Source of the DNA: Limnoperna fortunei | Lineage: Eukaryota; Mollusca; Bivalvia; Mytilida; Modiolidae | Assembly (NCBI GenBank): GCA_944474755.1 | Contig: OX104120.1 | Coordinates: 22,121,242-22,185,241 of the forward strand | DNA: 64,000 nucleotides | Direction of reading: 5' to 3' | Part shown: one piece after another, positions 13,864 to 23,000 of the stretch | Position numbering within the stretch: position 1 is the stretch's first letter | Layout: every line of letters begins with the position of its first letter | Notes under the pieces: generated by a model | Database searches by the model: none | Seen by the model: the letters and a program-made list of their open reading frames with translations, nothing else | What the model was told of the DNA's origin: nothing | Made by a program: the position numbers and the translations under genes

Positions 13864-15111
13864 TGAAGAGGCCATAGACAGGTATATCAACTTCTATTTC
13901 TTTTTATAAAAATGGTACTGAAAGAAGGTAAATCACCAAGACTATCATTTTAATTGCTTATCAAAGCCAAAACCTATAGTGGGGGTCAAATTTCAGCCTT
14001 AATATGGTATTATGTAATATTGTATGAAATTATGGGGTCTGCAGTGGTCCACGCTTAGTAGAATGTGCTTTAATTTAAATAAACTCCTGTTTTGGGTTTT
14101 GGATGTAATGAAAGGGTCAAAATGTATAAAACTAGAACTGGTAGACATTCTAGTATGCAGAAAAATAGTGTATTTACGATGAATTTGTCAATTTTACACC
14201 TGCGGCTTAAGTCGGTTACATTGCTGGCATGGGTTACTACTAAAATTATTTATTTTCCAATCTGATGCTTGCTAAGGGTAAATTTGTTAGTAAACTAGTA
14301 ACCATATGCAATAATTGTACTTGTTAAGATAATTGGCCTTGAGATGATGGTACTTCTGTCAAAAATTCCTTAAACATGAGTAGTAATGGGAAATTGGCCA
14401 ATTTTTGCAATTTCATACCAAAGCAAGATATAATTTTGTTTCTTTGTATGCCAGTTTGAACTTTATTGGGTTTTTTTTTAGTAAGGAATGATTATTTAAC
14501 TATTAAGCTTAATGGAATAGTGAACGCATTTAATGAAATTCATAAAATTTTAGTCTCAGTTTAGAAACTATTAATGTACACCTCCAAAGTATAGTACAAC
14601 TGAATATCAATAAATTTAAATTTGAACTCAAAAACTTTCTCAGGATGTACTAGGTGCATAATTAGGACAGTTTCATACTATTTTTCTTAATTGAAATGTA
14701 TTTCAAGAGATAAAAGTCTTATCCCAACAGTTTGAAGGTACTCAGTATCTCACTTTGTAAAAAGGGGGGGGGGGGATGTGAAATTAACTAAAAAAGATGC
14801 AAAATTTATGATAAAATTATGTAATTGGTGCCTTTCTATGTGTGAAATAAGTCCATTTGTGTTGGATGTATATTGCCAAGCTTGCTATTAACATCTGCAA
14901 CTAAGAAATTGAAAAATTAAGGAATAATGCATTTCTTGATCACCAAGCTAATTTTTCATGATAACGCGCATGTGAGGTCTTTGTATGTTTTCATGCATTT
15001 CTTGAAAACCGCTGAAAGGAATTCAACAAAATTTTAGAATTTGTTTCGACTAACATAAATCTAAGACCAGGAAAAATTTTATTTAATTTGTTGAACAAAA
15101 ACATCTTCTTT

Positions 15112-15113
15112 AT
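15112..15113. other. Empty spacer junction, site 3
   Basis: cttcttta joins tgaagagg directly, as at 12145. Confidence 0.85.
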
Positions 15114-16361
15114 GAAGAGGCCATAGACAGGTATATCAACTTCTATTTCTTTTTATAAAAATGGTACTGAAAGAAGGTAAATCACCAAGACTATCATTTT
15201 AATTGCTTATCAAAGCCAAAACCTATAGTGGGGGTCAAATTTCAGCCTTAATATGGTATTATGTAATATTGTATGAAATTATGGGGTCTGCAGTGGTCCA
15301 CGCTTAGTAGAATGTGCTTTAATTTAAATAAACTCCTGTTTTGGGTTTTGGATGTAATGAAAGGGTCAAAATGTATAAAACTAGAACTGGTAGACATTCT
15401 AGTATGCAGAAAAATAGTGTATTTACGATGAATTTGTCAATTTTACACCTGCGGCTTAAGTCGGTTACATTGCTGGCATGGGTTACTACTAAAATTATTT
15501 ATTTTCCAATCTGATGCTTGCTAAGGGTAAATTTGTTAGTAAACTAGTAACCATATGCAATAATTGTACTTGTTAAGATAATTGGGCCTTGAGATGATGG
15601 TACTTCTGTCAAAAATTCCTTAAACATGAGTAGTAATGGGAAATTGGCCAATTTTTGCAATTTCATACCAAAGCAAGATATAATTTTGTTTCTTTGTATG
15701 CCAGTTTGAACTTTATTGGGTTTTTTTTTAATAAGGAATGATTATTTAACTATTAAGCTTAATGGAATAGTGAACGCATTTAATGAAATTCATAAAATTT
15801 TAGTCTCAGTTTAGAAACTATTAATGTACACCTCCAAAGTATAGTACAACTGAATATCAATAAATTTAAATTTGAACTCAAAAACTTTCTCAGGATGTAC
15901 TAGGTGCATAATTAGGACAGTTTCATACTATTTTTCTTAATTGAAATGTATTTCAAGAGATAAAAGTCTTATCCCAACAGTTTGAAGGTACTCAGTATCT
16001 CACTTTGTAAAAAGGGGGGGGGGGATGTGAAATTAACTAAAAAAGATGCAAAATTTATGATAAAATTATGTAATTAGTGCCTTTCTATGTGTGAAATAAG
16101 TCCATTTGTGTTGGATGTATATTGCCAAGCTTGCTATTAACATCTGCAACTAAGAAATTGAAAAATTAAGGAATAATGCATTTCTTGATCACCAAGCTAA
16201 TTTTTCATGATAACGCGCATGTGAGGTCTTTGTATGTTTTCATGCATTTCTTGAAAACCGCTGAAAGGAATTCAACAAAATTTTAGAATTTGTTTCGACT
16301 AACATAAATCTAAGACCAGGAAAAATTTTATTTAATTTGTTGAACAAAAACATCTTCTTTA

Positions 16362-16829
16362 GGTGTAGGACCACCAAATACCGGGAACCAGTCCAGAGGT
16401 TGTACGTAAAAGTAGTACTAGTCAACAGACAGGTTCACTCTTGCATCATATAGAATTTGAACCGCACATGATACCAGAATAAATTTGGTATTTTTGGAAA
16501 GCTGAATATTCTAGGAAACTTGAGGATAAAGTTTTATTGGTTTTAAATGAACATAAAAATGTTGAGAGTCAATTAGGGACAAGCACTATTTTTGGACTGA
16601 AATAGAAAGTGAAAGTAGATTTTTAGACCACATGGACTTCAGGTTGAGCGTTTTTTCTTATATGCAATGAAACATGTTGTGAAATTTTGACAGAATGTTC
16701 GGGCAGTGCATTTTTATACTGGACAGAAGTGTCACTTAATTTGAAACAAAGGTAAATTTTCTAGGATAAGTCAAAATTATCAAATTTTAATATAGCCGAA
16801 GAGTAAAAAATCTATGGTGGTCCTACACC
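16362..16829 (+). mobile_element. 468-bp element in array, copy 8
   Basis: Same termini and junctions as the other copies. Confidence 0.85.
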
Positions 16830-18079
16830 TGAAGAGGCCATAGACAGGTATATCAACTTCTATTTCTTTTTATAAAAATGGTACTGAAAGAAGGTAAATC
16901 ACCAAGACTATCATTTTAATTGCTTATCAAAGCCAAAACCTATAGTGGGGGTCAAATTTCAGCCTTAATATGGTATTATGTAATATTGTATGAAATTATG
17001 GGGTCTGCAGTGGTCCACGCTTAGTAGAATGTGCTTTAATTTAAATAAACTCCTGTTTTGGGTTTTGGATGTAATGAAAGGGTCAAAATGTATAAAACTA
17101 GAACTGGTAGACATTCTAGTATGCAGAAAAATAGTGTATTTACGATGAATTTGTCAATTTTACACCTGCGGCTTAAGTCGGTTACATTGCTGGCATGGGT
17201 TACTACTAAAATTATTTATTTTCCAATCTGATGCTTGCTAAGGGTAAATTTGTTAGTAAACTAGTAACCATATGCAATAATTGTACTTGTTAAGATAATT
17301 GGGCCTTGAGATGATGGTACTTCTGTCAAAAATTCCTTAAACATGAGTAGTAATGGGAAATTGGCCAATTTTTGCAATTTCATACCAAAGCAAGATATAA
17401 TTTTGTTTCTTTGTATGCCAGTTTGAACTTTATTGGGTTTTTTTTTAATAAGGAATGATTATTTAACTATTAAGCTTAATGGAATAGTGAACGCATTTAA
17501 TGAAATTCATAAAATTTTAGTCTCAGTTTAGAAACTATTAATGTACACCTCCAAAGTATAGTACAACTGAATATCAATAAATTTAAATTTGAACTCAAAA
17601 ACTTTCTCAGGATGTACTAGGTGCATAATTAGGACAGTTTCATACTATTTTTCTTAATTGAAATGTATTTCAAGAGATAAAAGTCTTATCCCAACAGTTT
17701 GAAGGTACTCAGTATCTCACTTTGTAAAAAGGGGGGGGGGGGATGTGAAATTAACTAAAAAAGATGCAAAATTTATGATAAAATTATGTAATTAGTGCCT
17801 TTCTATGTGTGAAATAAGTCCATTTGTGTTGGATGTATATTGCCAAGCTTGCTATTAACATCTGCAACTAAGAAATTGAAAAATTAAGGAATAATGCATT
17901 TCTTGATCACCAAGCTAATTTTTCATGATAACGCGCATGTGAGGTCTTTGTATGTTTTCATGCATTTCTTGAAAACCGCTGAAAGGAATTCAACAAAATT
18001 TTAGAATTTGTTTCGACTAACATAAATCTAAGACCAGGAAAAATTTTATTTAATTTGTTGAACAAAAACATCTTCTTTA

Positions 18080-18547
18080 GGTGTAGGACCACCAAATACC
18101 GGGAACCAGTCCAGAGGTTGTACGTAAAAGTAGTACTAGTCAACAGACAGGTTCACTCTTGCATCATATAGAATTTGAACCGCACATGATACCAGAATAA
18201 ATTTGGTATTTTTGGAAAGCTGAATATTCTAGGAAACTTGAGGATAAAGTTTTATTGGTTTTAAATGAACATAAAAATGTTGAGAGTCAATTAGGGACAA
18301 GCACTATTTTTGGACTGAAATAGAAAGTGAAAGTAGATTTTTAGACCACATGGACTTCAGGTTGAGCGTTTTTTCTTATATGCAATGAAACATGTTGTGA
18401 AATTTTGACAGAATGTTCGGGCAGTGCATTTTTATACTGGACAGAAGTGTCACTTAATTTGAAACAAAGGTAAATTTTCTAGGATAAGTCAAAATTATCA
18501 AATTTTAATATAGCCGAAGAGTAAAAAATCTATGGTGGTCCTACACC
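18080..18547 (+). mobile_element. 468-bp element in array, copy 9 (right edge)
   Basis: Same termini. It is followed only by the four spacer bases tgaa (18548-18551) before fold-back arm sequence resumes at 18552, so the array is cut off immediately after an element. Confidence 0.85.
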
Positions 18548-18551
18548 TGAA

Positions 18552-19206
18552 CACAGTTTCACATGTTCCCCAGGGGAATTGTAATGTTCCCCAGGGGAAT
18601 TGTATCAATGTTTAACTTGACTTTTCTTGTAATGTTCCCCAGAGGAACTTTATCAATATTTAACTTGAGTTTTCTTGTAATGTTCCCCAGGGGAATTGTA
18701 TCAATGTTTAACTTGACTTTTCTTGTAATGTTCCCCAGAGGAACTTTATCAATATTTAACTTGAGTTTTCACAGTTTCACATGTTCCCCAGGGGAATTGT
18801 ATCAATGTTTAACTTGACTTTTCTTGTAATGTTCCCCAGAGGAACTTTATCAATATTTAACTTGAGTTTTCACAGTTTCACATGTTCCCCAGGGGAATTG
18901 TATCAATGTTTAACTTGACTTTTCTTGTAATGTTCCCCAGAGGAACTTTATCAATATTTAACTTGAGTTTTCACAGTTTCACATGTTCCCCAGGGGAATT
19001 GTATCAATGTTTAACTTGACTTTTCTTGTAATGTTCCCCAGAGGAATTTTATCAATATTGATCAAAGTTAAACATTGATACAATTCCCCTGGGGAACATT
19101 ACAAGAAAACTCAAGTTAAATATTGATAAAGTTCCTCTGGGGAACATTACAAGAAAAGTCAAGTTAAACATTGATACAATTCCCCTGGGGAACATGTGAA
19201 ACTGTG
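18552..19206. repeat. Palindromic minisatellite in the core of the giant element
   Basis: About five direct units of ~101 bp alternate 'gttccccaggggaattg' and 'gttccccagaggaacttt' motifs, each followed by an AT-rich 'tatcaat.tttaacttga' segment. From about 19060 the same units run in reverse complement to 19206, giving a fold-back with its centre near 19050-19062. Short frames through it (18563-18817 on +, 19052-19240 on -) are repetitive by-products, not genes. Confidence 0.88.
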
Positions 19207-19374
19207 TACATGTGAAACTGATTATTTTTATTACCTCCACATTAAAGAGTTATAATGGCACTACTTTTTTCTGATGTGCGCTCGCTATCAATGCGCTGTT
19301 CCCCTGAGGAACAAACCGAAGAAACAATTATCCACAACCCTTTAATGTGGAGGTAATAAAAATAATCCACAACC
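19207..19374 (-). repeat. Right terminal inverted arm with a 35-bp outer extension
   Basis: 19207-19339 is the perfect inverted partner of 466-598. 19340-19374 repeats an inner arm segment (tttaatgtggaggtaataaa) in the opposite direction and then ATCCACAACC, so the right end carries a small secondary fold-back absent from the left end. Confidence 0.88.
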
Positions 19375-19383
19375 GGGGTTTTT
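19375..19383. repeat. Right 9-bp target site duplication
   Basis: GGGGTTTTT, identical to 457-465, directly follows the terminal CCACAACC. Confidence 0.65.
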
Positions 19384-19502
19384 ACACTTTTCGGGGGGTT
19401 TTTACACTTTCGATGTACCGGGATACCAGGTTACTGTAGCGGAAGCATAACTTTTCGGAATATCTTTTGAATTATCCATACTTGCACGTGTCACATTTCA
19501 AG
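19384..19502 (+). promoter_or_regulatory. Short 5' region of the prolyl 3-hydroxylase gene
   Basis: Only 128 bp separate the end of the giant element (19374) from the first in-frame ATG at 19503. I see no clear TATA box or initiator. A CACGTG E-box-type hexamer lies at 19485-19490 and may simply be in the 5' untranslated region. The ATG context (CAAG before, G after) is favourable. The promoter therefore lies in this small gap, inside the element, or beyond it through an upstream non-coding exon. Confidence 0.35.
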
Positions 19503-20000
19503 ATGGATATTGCAGACGTCAATTTAAGTGTAAGAACTTTTAAAAGATCTATGTTTATGAGACTTAAGTTAACTTTACTTTTAGTACTGTGTGTCACAGA
19601 AACAAATACCGGCAGTGAGGATATAATAGTGACTTACGATCATTTATATACCTCTGGATTAAACGCATACGTAGACGGAAAATGGTTTCAATGTTCAGCA
19701 TTTCTTGAAAAAGCCATTCAGGAGAGAAAGTTTTACAAGCGAACAATAATTGATTGTCGCTTAAAATGCCGAAGTAATTTAGATGTGTCCGACCTAATAA
19801 TTTCACCAGAATCTAACAGTTCTATGATTGGGTTGAGACTTGGTTTCTTTGAGAACATAGTTAAAGAATCGCATTGCTTCAAGAAGTGTAAAGCAGAGAG
19901 ACTTGGACCTCAAAGACCTGACAGTCGAGTATTACCTTCAGTAGATGAAGATTTTGAAAATCTAAAGCCATATTCTTATTTACAGTTTTGTTATTTTAAG
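19503..20000 (+). CDS. P3H: P3H exon 1 (residues 1-166)
   Basis: Encodes the N-terminal extension, the hydrophobic signal-like stretch (LKLTLLLVLCV) and the first TPR-like helices with CXXXC motifs CRLKC and CFKKC. It ends at SYLQFCYFK, matching the family's 'YNYLQ.AYFK' motif. Donor AAG|gtaatg, phase 0. The open frame runs past the donor into intron 1 (to 20156) but loses family similarity there. Confidence 0.92.
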
Positions 20001-23000
20001 GTAATGTTGTATCGATCTATTGGCCTTTTCGAAATCCCATTTTCACATGGTTCTGGGGCGGGGGGGTTAAGATTGACAGTTATCTTGTTTTTCCGTCGAG
20101 CATTGAAGGAAGATCAAAGAAAAAATATATACACATTACAATTATTTTTACAGTAGTTAAATGTGTTTCAAAAGATTTGCAATTGACGACTTTCCAATTT
20201 AAAAAATGCCACCTAGGGTCCACTTCCGGTACTAAAAACTGAGGCTAATGCCGCAGTTTGTCCTGTTGAAAACTTATTCAATGGACAATTATCTTTGATA
20301 AATTTTAACGCTTTTTGTTAATTACAGGTGTCAAAATCTAATTGATTGATTGATTGATTAATGGTGTTTAACGCCCAAGCAGCAATATTTCAGCTATATT
20401 CAGGCGAACAAAATCTAATTGAAGATGTAATTAAAACCCCATGCTGTGTAAACATGTTTGTTAATTAATAAACCTTAATGTTTATTACCCCATTTAGCTG
20501 ATGCTAAGGTAGAACCCCAGCTGTTTTATAGCTTGATTAAACCGTTACCAGTCATTTCGTACCATAACCAAATCGTACCATCCAAATCGTACCATAATTA
20601 AAACCATTTCGTACCATAACCATTTCGTACCACAGCCATTTCGTACCATATGGGGAATTGTATTAAGACAATTTCGTACCATATGCATGGGATAGTGTAA
20701 TATAATGATTTCGTATCATATGGGGAAGTGTATTAATGAAAACCTGTATGCAATTTCAGCATAATATTGCTCTTTCGATCAAAGTGGTAAATAGAAAAAA
20801 AACTATTTTTATTTTTAATTTTTTAATTTTTTAACAAAATCATTCTTTCATAACATAAAAATCAGATAACAACGTATTAATGACACAGATAAAAAAAATA
20901 ATAAATATCTTTTAAAGCTTAGCAACTATTCTAAAATGAGCTACTATTTTCAATATTGTCACAATCAATTGTCTTTCATAACAGCACTGGGAAACAAACT
21001 TTGTACGGAAAGTCATTATTGCTTTCATATCTTATAATTGAATAATAAAGCCATATTTGTTTACACAACAATTATTTCCAATAACCTTTTTTTTAATTAA
21101 TGATTTTGAAAATATGTTCTTTAAATTAATTTAAAGATTTTTTTTACGAATATTTGTTTATGTTATACATTAAAGTATTTCAATTTTTCGCATTCTACGA
21201 CATTGTTTACATATGGTACGATATTATTTTCATATGGTACGAAATGGTTATAAGTTATGGTACGATATGGCATTTTGATGGTACGATTTGGTAATTTTGG
21301 GTACGAAATGGCAATGGTACGATTTGGTTATGGTACGAAATGACTGTAATTCGATTAAACAAGCTTACCAGTGACATACCTCTTCCAATATTCAAACTCA
21401 CCTGTTGCCTATTGCTATAGTAACATCTACTAATGAGGTTAATTAGATAATTTAATTGGCATAGTCAAACAATACAAAAAACAATGTATAATCTTTATTT
21501 CAATATCATAGTCTTTTAGTGATGATAGCCGTAGTTTTTTTAACTGGAAGTAAAAAGGGAGATAAATCATGTAAAACTGGAAATGGGTCAATTACACGTA
21601 TTCCAAACGGAAAACTAATATTCATGTTCATACACATTGTTAAAAACTTAATAATTTTTCAGAATTTAAAATAAACAACAACAAAAAAATGTTAGAAGAG
21701 CCGTATTTTTGCAAAACAGTCAATATGAAATAATTAACTTATGTGAATGTTTTTAATTAAATAAACTGTTAATGACATTTTTAAAATTAACTGAAGTATT
21801 ATTATTATTATTATTACATTTTTAAAAATTTCATTTACCTTTTCTGATTTGAGGTAGTTTTCAGTACTTCATATAGGACCCAATGTATGTTTAATTTCGT
21901 TCTATGAGTACTAAATATAACTTGCATTTTTTAAATAGTTTTTCATCACCATTTTTAAATCTTAAAATAAATAAAAATCAATATCTATTATGACTTTATT
22001 TTATTATAAAGAAATTTATTTCCCTTCTATTTGCTATTGCATTTTACTACTGATTTTAACAATTTAGACTGCTTTTTTTTCAACATACCTATTTTAAATA
22101 TCTAATTTTCGTATAAAAATCATAATCTAATCTAAATTTACATTTTTGCAGCTTATTATGTTGGTCTTTTATTGGTCTTTAATTGTTACCTTTCATCAAA
22201 GTTTAGTGTCAGGTAATAAATAAGCAATTAATGAATAAACAAGGCACATTTAATATACACCTGAATTAACGAATAACCAAGACACATTTAATATACAACC
22301 CCCCCCCCCCCAAAAAAAAAGCCTCATTCTTGGTGAATTTCATGTGCAAGATTTTGGGATTTCTATATCATCAATATACATGTACTTATTTTCATCATTA
22401 TAGTATATTATAGTATAACTCTTCTTTATTGCATACAGATAATTAAAATAGTTTTGCATATCTGACATTTATGCACTCGAAATGTTTAAAAGACTGAAAG
22501 TGATAAGTTTTTGGTCCAAAATGTCAATGTTTGTATTTCTTAATTGTGCTTCTGTGTACTGTAGTTGGTTATCTGCTGTTGATCCCTTTTCTGTCAACAC
22601 TGATGTTTTAGGTTCGAGCCATACAATAGAGTGGGCAGGGAGTGCTTGAAGGGTTTCTTTTTAGGCAGTAAAGTCATTGCATTTTATTGTCTGTATTTAT
22701 ATCATCCAGGTGTATGTAAACAAGCTTTGATTGCTGCACATGTTACAACTGTTGTAAAAAGGTTTTTAATCTATGATCTGGAGTAAAAGTGTTTACATTA
22801 GTTTTATTTCTGTAAAAGTAGTTTAAAACTTTTCTGCTATCACTTATCATTTATAGGATTAGTAGGCAATCACATTACTAGTGCACGTACATGTAAGTTA
22901 CTTGTGGTTTTTCGTTTCTATGCGCCCCGTGCGGGATCCGGGTGGCCAAAAGAATAGACAGCAGTCGTGCTAGCTTGTCGAAAAAGGCGACTAAATAGCG

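Larger units (their letters stand above)
599..18547. repeat. Tandem array of ~1,249-bp spacers and 468-bp insertion elements
   Basis: Eleven spacers start at 1067, 2784, 4501, 6218, 7935, 9650, 10899, 12146, 13864, 15113 and 16830 (1,247-1,250 bp each). They are separated either by a 468-bp element (full period 1,717 bp) or directly by an empty junction. Copies are almost identical. Differences I saw are a poly-G tract of 9-12 bases and a few single changes: G>A near 9714, A>T at 10901, C>T near 12255, a lost G near 14335, A>G near 14826, and a G>A shared by the last-but-one and last spacers near 15731 and 17450. The array starts and ends with the 468-bp element. Tiny minus-strand frames recur once per full unit but cross element borders and look non-coding. 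Assembly could misstate the copy number. Confidence 0.95.
466..19374. mobile_element. Giant (~18.9 kb) fold-back, Mutator-like non-autonomous element
   Basis: The outer ends are perfect inverted repeats: 466-598 matches the reverse complement of 19207-19339 over 133 bp. GGTTGTGG starts the left end and CCACAACC closes the right end. A 9-bp direct repeat (GGGGTTTTT) flanks the unit. Inside are a 17.9-kb tandem array and a palindromic minisatellite made of 'gttccccaggggaa' units. No transposase frame is visible, so it would be non-autonomous. Long inverted arms, tandem repeats within the arms and a 9-bp duplication fit fold-back or Mutator-like elements. The right end has an additional 35 bp (19340-19374) that repeats part of the arm in the opposite direction. 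Superfamily assignment is inference from end structure only. Confidence 0.7.

Noticed and set aside
2194..18143. Eight identical 61-aa minus-strand frames, one per full array unit
   Set aside because: Each crosses the border between spacer and 468-bp element, vanishes at empty junctions and has no protein-like features. Their identity reflects the tandem repeat, not selection.
599..18547. CRISPR-like or rDNA-like array
   Set aside because: Units are ~1.25-1.7 kb and nearly identical with no short-repeat/spacer layout, and no rRNA sequence is recognisable.
18563..19240. Repetitive frames of 84 and 62 aa (FPRG...MFNL repeats)
   Set aside because: They are translations of the ~101-bp minisatellite on both strands of a palindrome. 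No start context or conserved family.
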